64,000 nt of DNA. Origin: Bacillota bacterium (GTDB lineage Bacteria; Bacillota; Clostridia; Acetivibrionales; DTU013). Where the stretch lies: positions 1 to 64,000 of the forward strand of contig JAEZMD010000026.1 in NCBI GenBank assembly GCA_023435745.1, read 5' to 3'. The notes below the pieces were generated by a model. The model was not told the DNA's origin, made no database searches, and saw nothing but the letters and a program-made list of their open reading frames with translations. Each line of letters starts with the position of its first letter. The stretch's first letter is position 1. A program made the translations under genes and the position numbers. Shown in pieces: positions 17,417-26,582 of this stretch.

Positions 17417-19063
17417 CTAAATTTCCGGGCATGATGCTTTTTCGAGATTGAGGACGGCCTCTTTGACCTTTAGTATCTGTGGAGCGGCCATAGACAACTC
17501 GTCGATGCCCATGGCGATATAACAGGGCAGTAAAGACAAATCTGCCGCGCTTTCACCACAGATGCCAACCTCGATGCCCTTTGAATGAGCCGCGTCAACT
17601 GTCATTTTCACCATGCGGAGAACGGCAGTTCTGCCTGCCTCCATCAGGTATTTGACTTTGTTATTCATCCTATCCGCTGCAAGTGTGTACTGGGTCAGGT
17701 CATTAGTTCCGATGCTGAAAAAATCAACCTCTTCCGCAAGCTTGTCGGCTACCATTACAGCTGCCGGAGTTTCTATCATAATACCAAATTCGACTGCTTC
17801 TGAATAAGGTATACCTTCCGATTTAAGATTGTCCTTTACAGTCTTGATAATATTCCTTATACTTCTTACTTCCTCAATATTAGTAATCATCGGGAACATG
17901 ATACCCAGATCTCCATACACGGATGCCCTTAGCAACGCGCGCAGCTGGGGTACGAATATTTCCGGGTGATCAAGGCAAATCCGTATTGCCCTGTAGCCCA
18001 TTGCAGGATTTTCTTCTTCAGGAAGCCTGAAATAATCAGCATTCTTATCTGCTCCCAAATCCAGTGTGCGGATGACTGCACGACGGGGCGACATTATTTC
18101 AAGAACCTTCTTATACGCATCAAATTGCTGGTCTTCGGACGGAAATTCCTTTGCTCCCAGGTACAGAAATTCGCTCCTGAAAAGCCCAATCCCTTCGGCG
18201 CCGTTTTTAAGAGCTGCCATAGCTTCATCCGGATGCCCGATATTGGCATATAGCTTTATTGTCGCGCCATCTTTTGTGCAGGCAGGCTTATCTATAATGT
18301 TTTTCAGGCGCAGAGCCGCTTCCTCCATTTTCTCCATTTCCTTTTGATATAAAGCGGCAGTAGAGCTGTCAGGGTTGGAGATTATACGCCCTTTCGTTCC
18401 ATCAACAATGACCTCGTCGCCCTCTGCCAGAGATGCAAAACCATCTCCCAATGCCGTAACCATAGGAATTCCCAAACTTCGGGCAAGAATTGATGCGTGG
18501 CTGTTCACGCTCCCTGTTTTTGTTACAAACGCCAGTACCTGTTTCTTGTCCAGCATCATTGTCTGGCTGGGAAGCAGCTCTTCTGCGGCAATCACAGACG
18601 GTTTGGAAACAAACTCCTGCAAATTTCCTGTAACACCCTGCAAAATATTCAGTACCCGTCTGGCAATATCGCAGATGTCTGTGGCGCGCCCCTTCATATA
18701 ATCATTTTCCATATTGGAGAAAATCCCGGCAAATTCTTCCCCTGCGGTGTGTACCGCATATTCCGCGCTTACGGACTGCGTCCCGATAATTTCATGGATT
18801 CTGGTTAAAAACGATTCATCTTCAAGGATCATTGAATGCACTTCAAAAATGGCGGCAGTCTCTTCGCCTGCACCGGATAATGCTTTATTATAAAGCTCCT
18901 TCAATTGCACAGAGGCCGTTTCAACCGCACGGTCCGCACGCATAATCTCAGCACTTCGATCCTGTACCGTCTGTTTCGTCGGTACACATCCATCGGAAGC
19001 AAGAAAAATGAGATTCCCCTGGGCAATTCCGGAGCTTGCGGATAGCCCTTCAAGTATTATCAT
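17417..19063 (-). CDS. ptsI: PTS Enzyme I (phosphoenolpyruvate-protein phosphotransferase)
   Basis: A 548-residue protein of normal Enzyme I length. The phosphohistidine lies in GSVNSHASILARSLGIP near residue 187. The PEP-binding TIM barrel follows, with GIGLFRSEFLYL near 295, the FSIGTNDLTQYTLAADR block near 450 and GICGESAAD near 500. It takes phosphate from PEP and passes it to HPr. I place the start at ATG 19063 behind GAGGTGAAGG; the GTG at 19072 lacks a site. It is the last gene of a PTS operon, directly after HPr, so this cluster brings its own general phosphotransferase rather than relying on a distant one. Confidence 0.95.
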   Translation of the reverse strand: MIILEGLSASSGIAQGNLIFLASDGCVPTKQTVQDRSAEIMRADRAVETASVQLKELYNKALSGAGEETAAIFEVHSMILEDESFLTRIHEIIGTQSVSAEYAVHTAGEEFAGIFSNMENDYMKGRATDICDIARRVLNILQGVTGNLQEFVSKPSVIAAEELLPSQTMMLDKKQVLAFVTKTGSVNSHASILARSLGIPMVTALGDGFASLAEGDEVIVDGTKGRIISNPDSSTAALYQKEMEKMEEAALRLKNIIDKPACTKDGATIKLYANIGHPDEAMAALKNGAEGIGLFRSEFLYLGAKEFPSEDQQFDAYKKVLEIMSPRRAVIRTLDLGADKNADYFRLPEEENPAMGYRAIRICLDHPEIFVPQLRALLRASVYGDLGIMFPMITNIEEVRSIRNIIKTVKDNLKSEGIPYSEAVEFGIMIETPAAVMVADKLAEEVDFFSIGTNDLTQYTLAADRMNNKVKYLMEAGRTAVLRMVKMTVDAAHSKGIEVGICGESAADLSLLPCYIAMGIDELSMAAPQILKVKEAVLNLEKASCPEI

Positions 19064-19100
19064 ATCCTTCACCTCACTTTACCTTCTTAATGACTAATTA

Positions 19101-19358
19101 TCAGAAGTTATTCTGGAAAAATGTAATTAAATCCTCTTTGACAGCTTCCTCATTTTCACCCTCTATGGTAACCGTTACGGTTTCACCATATTTGATCCCC
19201 GTTCCCATCAGAGCCAGAAGCGCTTTTGCATCAGCCTTCCGTTCACCGCAGCTTATTATGACATTGCATGCCAAAGGCTTCAGCTTTTTTACCAGAACTC
19301 CCGCCGGACGTGCATGCAGTCCCATCGGATCACTGATTATATACTCAAAGTGTACCAT
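19101..19358 (-). CDS. HPr-like phosphocarrier lacking Ser46
   Basis: An 85-residue HPr with His15 in the exact context GLHARPAG. The usual regulatory Ser46 is replaced: position 46 is Ala in DAKALLALMG where canonical Gram-positive HPr has KSIMGVM. It can therefore carry phosphate from Enzyme I to IIA/IIB but should not be a substrate of HPr kinase, nor act as a Ser-P co-repressor of CcpA. The ATG at 19358 has AAGGAG 7 bases upstream. It lies 37 bases before ptsI in the PTS operon. A second, canonical HPr is expected elsewhere in the genome. Confidence 0.9.
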   Translation of the reverse strand: MVHFEYIISDPMGLHARPAGVLVKKLKPLACNVIISCGERKADAKALLALMGTGIKYGETVTVTIEGENEEAVKEDLITFFQNNF

Positions 19359-19421
19359 GCTATCTCCTTATCAAAGCGTTTTGAATCAGCCCCTGTTAAT
19401 TTTCATAATCAGGCGGGTTTT

Positions 19422-20213
19422 TCAATCCAGCAGCCTATAGTGCCTTAAGCCATTATAGATACCATCTTTATCAATATCCGATGTAACATAATCACATCTC
19501 TTTTTAAGCTCAGCCGCACCATTTCCCATGCATACTCCTATTCCTGCATACTCAATAAGCTCAAGGTCATTTAGATTATCACCAAAGGCAATACATTCCC
19601 CACGATCGGTTTTTATATCTGCAAGCAGTTTTGCAAGGCCGTGTTTTTTAGAAATACCGTACAAAACCAAATCCGCCGCCAACCCGTTTATATCAACGCA
19701 GGCGCAGCTGCCTTCGAAGTGAGAATTGAATCTGCGCATTTCCCAATGGTCACAAGCGATGCATCCTCCGTTGGCCCCACGTGCAAAATGAATCCTTTTA
19801 TCACCGTATTCAATCGCAGCATCCATCTCTTTGCTTTTCACAAAGATTTTATCAAATTCCGCACTATTTATATACACATAAGTTTTATCCGGATATTTCC
19901 ACAGCAAACCTATATCCCTCTCCATACAATATCGGTATACCTCATCCGCCAGCTGCCCGCTGAAAACTTCACTGGCAATATAATTATAATGATTATCCAT
20001 AACAATATGTCCATTGCTGCAAATGAGGTAATCGGGATGAACTCCTGCCAATATCAGGGATTTCAGGGCTGCAGGAGGGCGTCCGGTAGCAGCTGCGACT
20101 TTTATACCTTTTTCCTGCAGCTTATTCAGTGCAATAACAGAGCTGGGGTAATAAACGTTTTTACGCTCATCATATAGAGTTCCGTCAATATCAAATACAG
20201 CTATTTTTATCAT
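19422..20213 (-). CDS. Cof-type HAD-superfamily phosphatase
   Basis: A 263-residue HAD-IIB hydrolase. Motif I FDIDGTLYD is at residues 6-14, motif II ATGRPP near 45, and motif IV FGDNLNDLELI near 215, with the central Cof-type cap between them. It probably dephosphorylates a sugar phosphate. ATG 20213 comes 7 bases after the stop of the BtpA gene; the longer frame start at 20267 would run deep into that gene. Within a PTS operon it may remove the phosphate from the imported sugar or prevent its build-up. The substrate is unknown. Confidence 0.9.
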   Translation of the reverse strand: MIKIAVFDIDGTLYDERKNVYYPSSVIALNKLQEKGIKVAAATGRPPAALKSLILAGVHPDYLICSNGHIVMDNHYNYIASEVFSGQLADEVYRYCMERDIGLLWKYPDKTYVYINSAEFDKIFVKSKEMDAAIEYGDKRIHFARGANGGCIACDHWEMRRFNSHFEGSCACVDINGLAADLVLYGISKKHGLAKLLADIKTDRGECIAFGDNLNDLELIEYAGIGVCMGNGAAELKKRCDYVTSDIDKDGIYNGLRHYRLLD

Positions 20214-20220
20214 ATCCCCG

Positions 20221-21021
20221 TCAACCTTTAGCCGCCTCAATAAACCTTTTTGCGTTATCGTAATCAATTGGATTGAACAGCTTGTAATCCTTTTTTATTT
20301 TCGTGCCGACTATCACGCCATCACAGTAGGCCAGCAGTGACTTTATGTTTTCTCTGGAAGCTCCGCTGTTTAGAATAATGGGTATGTCGCTTCTGATTTC
20401 TCTTAGTCTGGCAAGGCCTGAAGCCTCGGGCGGTACGCCTGTCCTTGGGCCGCTGATGATGTACCCGGCCACAGGAACTGCCTCAATAACACTCTCATAC
20501 TTTTCTTCTACCGGCCTCCTGTCGAGGCAATCTCCATAATGGCCTTCTATTGCGGTATAAACACTGATTTTTTCAGCTGCGATCTTTTTTGCAAACCGGA
20601 AAATATCTCCCGGTACTCTGTGTAAAGGTCCAAAGTCGGTCGTAAAGGAATTTGTGTAAAAATCTCTTACAAACATTGCGCCTGTCGCTTTGGCAATGGC
20701 GATAGAGGCATACGGATCCAGTTGAACGCCCACTCCAAAAGGTATTGTCAAGGTCTTTGACACTTCTGTCACGATCCGGGTATATGATGAAACAATCTCA
20801 GGTCCGACATGATCAACATACGGAATATCAGCCTCATTTGCAAATACAGCACCGTCAAAGCCGGCATCCATCAATACGCGCGCATCCTTTATAACGCTTT
20901 CAATATGCTGTTCCATAGAAAGCTCAGGATTCCATAATGGCGTACCCGGCAGCGCTTTCATGTGGAGGCATCCGATAATTGGTTTATCAGTTTTAAATAC
21001 TTCTCTATGCTTGTTTTGCAT
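20221..21021 (-). CDS. BtpA/SgcQ family TIM-barrel protein
   Basis: A 266-residue protein matching the BtpA/SgcQ family along its whole length: IIGCLHMKALPGTP near residues 15-28, FDGAVFANEADIPY near 55, FVRDFYTNSF near 138, SGPRTGVPPEASGL near 190 and NSGASREN near 215. SgcQ belongs to the enteric sgc PTS cluster, whose substrate is undetermined; BtpA has been linked to photosystem I stability in cyanobacteria. An enzyme acting on a phosphorylated sugar is likely here. The ATG at 21021 follows AGGGGAA. It lies between the IID gene (195-base gap, no feature seen) and the HAD gene (overlapping signals). Confidence 0.88.
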   Translation of the reverse strand: MQNKHREVFKTDKPIIGCLHMKALPGTPLWNPELSMEQHIESVIKDARVLMDAGFDGAVFANEADIPYVDHVGPEIVSSYTRIVTEVSKTLTIPFGVGVQLDPYASIAIAKATGAMFVRDFYTNSFTTDFGPLHRVPGDIFRFAKKIAAEKISVYTAIEGHYGDCLDRRPVEEKYESVIEAVPVAGYIISGPRTGVPPEASGLARLREIRSDIPIILNSGASRENIKSLLAYCDGVIVGTKIKKDYKLFNPIDYDNAKRFIEAAKG

Positions 21022-21216
21022 TTGTAATTCCCCTTTAAACTTGATTTTTAGTCTCTGTTATGTAATTCCGACTTTATCCCTGCGGTCTACCGTACCATTT
21101 GAATGCGCTGTATTTACCGGAAGGGGGTTCATCACAACCCGATGAAGGAAGCAATGGAACCCCTTATTCTTCGCGCAAACAATAGCGATTTTCACATGAT
21201 TTGGCGTGAACCGATT

Positions 21217-22038
21217 CTACGCAAGAACTCCCAGCAGAGATCCGATAATTGCGACAATGAACAAAATACCTATTATCTTTACCGGCTTCATCCCTTTATT
21301 GACCAGCAGATACACTCCGATAAACAGAGCCAATGGCAATAAGCGCGGGAAAATAGAATCAAGAACACCCTGCAGCTCCATCGTCATTCCGCTGACCGTA
21401 ACAGTGAACGGTGTCCTGACGCCGATGTTTGTTGCCACAAGAGAACCCAGCACCATCATTCCAAGAGCGCCCAGCGCTTCTGTCACCTCTTTGATGATAC
21501 CGCTTCCCAGAATGCGGGTAATGGATGACTTGCCTGATTTATAGCCAAAGAAATAGGACTGATAGCTGACAAAGAGCGTATAGGCAGAGAGCCCTATCAG
21601 GAAAATCAACGGACCTAGAATATTCCCGCTCATAGCCAGTCCGATGCCGATGCCCAGCAGTATTGTCTTAACCAGGCTTTGCGTTATGGTGTCGCCGATA
21701 CCCGCCAGCGGTCCCATCAAAGCGGTCTTTACACCGTTAATGGTTTCATCGGGTATATCGGAGCCATTTCTCTTATCTTCTTCCAGCGATGCGCAGATTC
21801 CGGCTATGCTTGCGCCCCAGTTGTTTTCCGTATTATAGTAAGTGAGATGCCTTTTCATCGCATCAGCTCTGGCTTCCTTATTATCTCCATACAGACGTTC
21901 GATGATGGGCTTCATGCTGTGACAGAATCCAAGGCCCTGCATTCTTTCGTAATTATAGCATGCCTGTCCGAATGTTACCCATAGCATCCAGGATTTTTTC
22001 AGATCCTTTTTTTCAAGCTTAACAGCATTCTGTTCCAT
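21217..22038 (-). CDS. PTS mannose/fructose/sorbose-family IID component
   Basis: A 273-residue IID subunit. The N-terminal block KSWMLWVTFGQACYNYERMQGLGFCHSM is typical of the family (quoted in part: WVTFGQACYNYERMQGLG), and hydrophobic segments near 130-155, 180-205 and 235-270 form the membrane part. With IIC it makes the sugar channel. The start ATG 22038 lies 2 bases after the IIC stop with GAGGTG upstream. The sugar cannot be told from the sequence. Confidence 0.93.
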   Translation of the reverse strand: MEQNAVKLEKKDLKKSWMLWVTFGQACYNYERMQGLGFCHSMKPIIERLYGDNKEARADAMKRHLTYYNTENNWGASIAGICASLEEDKRNGSDIPDETINGVKTALMGPLAGIGDTITQSLVKTILLGIGIGLAMSGNILGPLIFLIGLSAYTLFVSYQSYFFGYKSGKSSITRILGSGIIKEVTEALGALGMMVLGSLVATNIGVRTPFTVTVSGMTMELQGVLDSIFPRLLPLALFIGVYLLVNKGMKPVKIIGILFIVAIIGSLLGVLA

Positions 22039-22040
22039 TT

Positions 22041-22790
22041 TTACACCTCAACTTTCGTTTTCTTGGTATACATATAGTGCATAGCTGCAAACGCGGCGCC
22101 TATAACGGCAATAGCCATAATGTTCATTCCAAGATATGCGGACGCTACTAATCCGATTATGAAGAAAGGAATCAGAGATTTCTTAAACATCAATTGCAGC
22201 AGCATGGCGAGACCTAAAGCCGGAAGCATATTGCCGACCGTTGACAGTATCGCGGTAACCTGAGCAGGCAATGCTGATAAAATTGTATCCAGAAGCGAGC
22301 TTCCAAAGAAAATGCAAACGAAGGACGGTATAAAGTAGATGAAAAATGTAAGCAGCAAAGGAGCAATTGCATTCATGTAGAAGATACCCTTCGTATTCCC
22401 ATCCTCTGCATATTTGTCAGCTTTATGCACCCAGAAGGAATTTAGCGCCATGTAAACCGGAGTTGCAAATGTCCCCAATACACCAAGTGTAGCGGATACG
22501 GTCAAGCCGACAGACGGCTCAACCCCTGCTATCATAGACATTGTAACACCTACATAGCCTGCCAGGCACACGTCGCTGGGCACTGCGTTGCCAACAACAG
22601 CCAGCCCGAGAAATGCCATCATTACCGTTGCGCCAAACACCAGACCATAGGATATATCACCGAGAATAATGCCGTTAATAAGTCCTGAGATAAGCGGCGC
22701 CCCCAAATAAGTGGCCCACTTCAGCCACATTGGGCAAACAGAGTTTAGCATCCATACAATGAACGCCATCAACAATGCATGTAAAAACAT
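22041..22790 (-). CDS. PTS mannose/fructose/sorbose-family IIC component
   Basis: A 249-residue membrane protein with about seven to eight hydrophobic segments and the family signature GLINGIILGDISYGLVFGAT near residues 38-57. I take ATG 22790 as the start, 7 bases after AAGGGGGA; the TTG at 22796 overlaps that site. It is the channel-forming partner of IID and is separated from IIB by 19 bases. Confidence 0.93.
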   Translation of the reverse strand: MFLHALLMAFIVWMLNSVCPMWLKWATYLGAPLISGLINGIILGDISYGLVFGATVMMAFLGLAVVGNAVPSDVCLAGYVGVTMSMIAGVEPSVGLTVSATLGVLGTFATPVYMALNSFWVHKADKYAEDGNTKGIFYMNAIAPLLLTFFIYFIPSFVCIFFGSSLLDTILSALPAQVTAILSTVGNMLPALGLAMLLQLMFKKSLIPFFIIGLVASAYLGMNIMAIAVIGAAFAAMHYMYTKKTKVEV

Positions 22791-22809
22791 TTGCAATCCC
22801 CCTTGTTAT

Positions 22810-23280
22810 TTAGATTTTTTTCAAAATATCCAACTCACTATCCGTTGGCATTTTTTGAATATATACGTACACGCCTTTTGAACAAAGCTCTTTGGCCATG
22901 TCCCTTTCGGCCTGTGACATATAGACCTGATTTGTTACGCTATTGCGGGATGGCGCCGAACCGATGTTTCCAATATTCAATCTGTCCATTTTATATCCGC
23001 GTTTTATTAGTTCAAGGACATATGACATGCTCTTGAACAGGAGCATCGTTTTTTCATCGTCGGTATCGGCTTTGATCAGGTTCAGTGTTTCTTCCACTGA
23101 TAAAACTAAAACGTTGACGCCATTTGGGGCTGCAAGAGTAAGTACTTCACGGGTAAAATCATCTTTGGCAATATTGTCGTCTACCAATATGATTTTTGTA
23201 ATATAGAACCTTTTCACCCATGAAGTCATTACCTGTCCATGAATCAATCTTTCATCAATTCTCGACAATACAATTTTCAT
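22810..23280 (-). CDS. PTS mannose/fructose/sorbose-family IIB component
   Basis: A 156-residue soluble IIB. The phosphorylated histidine is in IDERLIHGQVMTSW near residue 13. It accepts phosphate from IIA and phosphorylates the sugar during entry. ATG 23280 has AAGGAG 7 bases upstream and lies inside the end of the IIA gene (26-base overlap); the longer frame start at 23322 is less likely. Confidence 0.93.
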   Translation of the reverse strand: MKIVLSRIDERLIHGQVMTSWVKRFYITKIILVDDNIAKDDFTREVLTLAAPNGVNVLVLSVEETLNLIKADTDDEKTMLLFKSMSYVLELIKRGYKMDRLNIGNIGSAPSRNSVTNQVYMSQAERDMAKELCSKGVYVYIQKMPTDSELDILKKI

Positions 23281-23701
23281 ATGCCTGCTCCTTGCTTTCA
23301 TATCGTTTTCTGAAATCGACAATCCCTGAATTTACGGAATCAAGAGCCATTTTTTTTATTTTCTCCGTGCTTGTGATGTCCTCTATGTTACTGGCAACCT
23401 CAATCAGCATAGGAAGATTCATGCCGGTGATAAGCTCAACTTTTTTGTCCCAGTACTTCCTCATTACTCTTGTCGATACGGTAAACGGACTGCCTCCGAG
23501 CAAATCTGTAAAAATTAGCAGACCTGATTCGCAATTCTGTCGTACTACTGACTCTATTTGCTTTTCATAAGAATCCATGTCCTGGTTTTCCGGCAGGTTT
23601 ATAAAATGAAAATATTTAAAATCTCCTACGATCAGCTTAAGAGTCCTGATAATATCCTCTGATATGGTACCATGCCCCAAAACTAGTACTCGGCATTCCA
23701 T
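23255..23701 (-). CDS. PTS mannose/fructose/sorbose-family IIA component
   Basis: A 148-residue IIA, first gene of the operon. Its phosphorylation site is VLGHGTISEDI at about residue 9, and the FTDLLGGSPFTVS block near 69 is conserved in the family. ATG 23701 has GGGGGGA upstream; the extra 35 residues of the longer frame are not family-like. It receives phosphate from HPr and gives it to IIB. Confidence 0.92.
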   Translation of the reverse strand: MECRVLVLGHGTISEDIIRTLKLIVGDFKYFHFINLPENQDMDSYEKQIESVVRQNCESGLLIFTDLLGGSPFTVSTRVMRKYWDKKVELITGMNLPMLIEVASNIEDITSTEKIKKMALDSVNSGIVDFRKRYESKEQAYENCIVEN

Positions 23702-23761
23702 GGTATATCCCCCCAAATCTAAATTAAGTGCCGGTGCTGTACCTCTATCAAAAATTATAAA

Positions 23762-23837
23762 TGACAATATACCCTTGTCAAATTTCAATATAAATGTGCA
23801 AATCATAAATGTGTGTCGTTTTAAATAAGCAACGACA
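23762..23837. promoter_or_regulatory. two inverted repeats in the PTS/regulator intergenic region
   Basis: TGACAA at 23762-23767 pairs with TTGTCA at 23775-23780, and TGTCGTT at 23814-23820 pairs with AACGACA at 23831-23837. Both lie upstream of the IIA gene and between the divergent operons, where operators for the LevR-type regulator would be expected. The rest of 23702-24078 is AT-rich and shows no clear sigma-54 promoter on the operon side. Confidence 0.4.
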
Positions 23838-24078
23838 AGTTCTTTTTATATCCGAGCTAAAGCGTAAAATGGTGATTTTACCGAAGTATAACAAAAAACA
23901 GATTGAAATTTCAGCCCATTTGTGTTATTAATGTGCTATACCATTGACACACTTTATTGATTCATTTTATTTACTTTTACTTTTTAAGTGAGCTATTCAA
24001 TAAAACAACACACATAAATTAAAAATTTCTGATATCAAAGTAGCAGCGGCACTAAAAGAAGGAGTATAACAATATAAG

Positions 24079-26568
24079 ATGAGCAGAAAAGAGCGGATAT
24101 ACCGAGTAATTAAGCAGCATACAGAGCAGCTCATTCGCACAAGGCGACTTGCCAATAATGGAATTGACGCTTTGGAAGTCTCGCAGGCACTGGGCTTGAA
24201 CCGCGCTAATGTTTCGAAGGAGCTAAATAATCTTTGGCATGAAGGAAGGCTGGTTAAAATACAGGGTAAGCCAGTTTTATTTGTAGACTATTACGGACTT
24301 GTAAACGCCTTCCCTGATCGGTTTATTCCACTGTCCATATCTAAAAACGATACTCTTACTAGTTATACGGAAAACATAAATGAACTGAAAGACTTTCATG
24401 AAAAAAATAATGCTGAATTGGATATTACTACTATCATTGGGTCTGACGGAAGTCTGCGCGAAGCATTCAGCAAAGCGAAAGCAGCGATTGCTTATCCTCC
24501 TTATGGTCTGCATATGCTGATTGTTGGCAATCCGGGTACAGGCAGGAAGGATTTCATAAACCATATACATAGATATGCAGTTAAGAATGGCTTAAAACCC
24601 GAAGACTCCAGATTAATAACCATAAATTGCCAAAGCTATGCTTTTTCCCCTCAGCTCCTGTTCCCACAATTGTTTGGATGTACGAAATTCGCATCAGATA
24701 TTGATAAGCCGATCAAAGGAATGATTGAAAAAAGCGGAGGAGGAGTAATATATTTCGACGGTATTCACAATCTGCCATCAGAATACGTGGATGTTATACT
24801 TGACGCAATAGATAAGTCATCCTACAGCAGAATTGGGGAGAATACCCAGCGTCCGCTTAATGCGACAATAGCAATGTCCATATCACAGACGCAGGACGGC
24901 AAACTGGCAAGCCATTTGCAAAGCCATATACCGGTTACCGTTAATATACCCGATATTGACAGCAGAGGCATCTATGAAAAAATACTTATTGTATTGGAGG
25001 CTTTCTCCAAAGAAGCTCAAAATATTCAGCAGGCAATACATGTTCACAAGGATATTATCCTATGCTACACTACTATGAATTATCGCGAAAACAGAACACA
25101 ATTGTCCAACGAGATAAAATTAGCATGCTCAAGGGCATTACTGGATGCAATAAATAATAACAGCCGCATCGTGACCTTGGGGTATCAGCATCTTTCCGAA
25201 AGTATACTGATCTCTCATGAAAGCGGGTCGGAAATAAAAGAAAGAGCTTTGGAAACATTGTCGATAATTCCCAATGACTATATCCTCTTCAATGCCGATA
25301 GCTCGTCAGCTGCCATAACCTATCTCAAAAATCCTCCAAGGCATTTCAGTAATGTGATTAATGCCATATATACTGACAAATTAGACATTATTGCCGAAAA
25401 AAACGAGAACATGCCGGAATACATTAACGATATGATCTCTGCCTGCATTACCTGCAGCAAATCACAGCTGATAACATTTCAGGAAAGGATCCCTGATTTT
25501 ATAACAAAGACAGTCATCGACCAGCTTGGCAGCAATCCAGAATTCAGGCAGCTTTTGAAATACAGGCAGATATTATCGGGACTGCTGCTGTACCTGTCTC
25601 GAATTATTGAGAAAAACAACAGCCTGGTTTCAGACAGCAGCAGCTATTCGCCACCGCTAAGTCGGAACGGTTCTGAGTGCCGCGGTATTGAAGAAAAGAT
25701 CATGGAAAACCTATATAGCAAATATGGACTTCAATATTCCGACAGAGACATTGAGTTTGTATCCGCATATATATCCTCCGCAAATGATTATGTCAGCAAC
25801 CTCAAGGTTTCCATAATGGTCGTCTGCCATGGTGAAGCTACCGCGTCAGATATGGTGCGGTATACAAAAAAATACGCTGATCCGGAATTGAAAATTGCCG
25901 GAATAGACTTTCCTTCCAATATGAACATGAAGGTACTTCTGGAAAACGTTTTGCTGAAAGCAAAGGAAATACACCAGGGAGCAGGCATTTTGGTTCTGGC
26001 CGATATGGAGCCGCTGATATCCATTGCAGAGTATATCTTTGAAAATACCGGGATTGAAAGCAGGGCAATCTACCCTGTTACGCTCGACAGTCTAAGAGAC
26101 TTTGCGGATAAATGCATGAAGGGCACTTCGCTGTACATGTTCTCATCTGCATATAAAATCGGTATGGATAAAAGCAGTCAGGAGGAGCCTGCCAAATATA
26201 ATAAGTTTATTGACCGTTTTGTGAAGGATGTACTATCCGGCACATTAATTTTTATCAATCCGCAGAAGGCTATTGACACCCTGATGGACGTATTGAAAAA
26301 TATACTGGAAGAACTAAAAATAAGTTACAGCAATGAAATTGCAGTAAAATTTCTTTCACACTGCGCTCATATGCTAGAAAGAGTAATCAGGAATGAACCT
26401 TTGACTTATATAAAGCTGAAACAATTCACAAATGAAAACTATCGGTTAATGTCCACAATCGAAAAGTACCTTTCATATGCGGCAAATACATTTGGCGTAG
26501 CAATTCCTTCAAGTGAAATCGCTTTTATAACTGAAATATTCGTTAATTACATTGCGACCAATATATGA
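24079..26568 (+). CDS. LevR-type PRD/AAA transcriptional regulator with degenerate AAA domain
   Basis: An 829-residue regulator. An N-terminal winged helix (about 25-60) precedes an AAA module (about 120-390), a first PRD-like region (about 420-560), a mannose-IIA-like domain with VVCHGEATASDM near 580, and a C-terminal PRD with SHCAHMLERVIRNEPL near 757-772. The AAA module is altered: Walker A reads GNPGTGRKD (no Ser/Thr after Lys), Walker B reads YFDGIHNLP (Gly for Glu), and the sigma-54 loop GAFTGA is replaced by KFASDI. It is divergent from the PTS operon and should respond to PTS phosphorylation. It may not drive sigma-54. The start follows AAGGAG by 13 bases. Confidence 0.88.
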   Translation: MSRKERIYRVIKQHTEQLIRTRRLANNGIDALEVSQALGLNRANVSKELNNLWHEGRLVKIQGKPVLFVDYYGLVNAFPDRFIPLSISKNDTLTSYTENINELKDFHEKNNAELDITTIIGSDGSLREAFSKAKAAIAYPPYGLHMLIVGNPGTGRKDFINHIHRYAVKNGLKPEDSRLITINCQSYAFSPQLLFPQLFGCTKFASDIDKPIKGMIEKSGGGVIYFDGIHNLPSEYVDVILDAIDKSSYSRIGENTQRPLNATIAMSISQTQDGKLASHLQSHIPVTVNIPDIDSRGIYEKILIVLEAFSKEAQNIQQAIHVHKDIILCYTTMNYRENRTQLSNEIKLACSRALLDAINNNSRIVTLGYQHLSESILISHESGSEIKERALETLSIIPNDYILFNADSSSAAITYLKNPPRHFSNVINAIYTDKLDIIAEKNENMPEYINDMISACITCSKSQLITFQERIPDFITKTVIDQLGSNPEFRQLLKYRQILSGLLLYLSRIIEKNNSLVSDSSSYSPPLSRNGSECRGIEEKIMENLYSKYGLQYSDRDIEFVSAYISSANDYVSNLKVSIMVVCHGEATASDMVRYTKKYADPELKIAGIDFPSNMNMKVLLENVLLKAKEIHQGAGILVLADMEPLISIAEYIFENTGIESRAIYPVTLDSLRDFADKCMKGTSLYMFSSAYKIGMDKSSQEEPAKYNKFIDRFVKDVLSGTLIFINPQKAIDTLMDVLKNILEELKISYSNEIAVKFLSHCAHMLERVIRNEPLTYIKLKQFTNENYRLMSTIEKYLSYAANTFGVAIPSSEIAFITEIFVNYIATNI

Positions 26569-26582
26569 CAGGTGTCGATCAA

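Noticed and set aside
17966..18808. Several overlapping plus-strand frames opposite ptsI
   Set aside because: They lie fully within a well-conserved Enzyme I gene, overlap each other in different frames and lack ribosome sites.
23702..23740. Sigma-54 promoter before the PTS IIA gene
   Set aside because: The best candidate (GGCAC followed at the right distance by TTAGA) lacks the essential GC of the -12 element, and the regulator has lost its GAFTGA loop.
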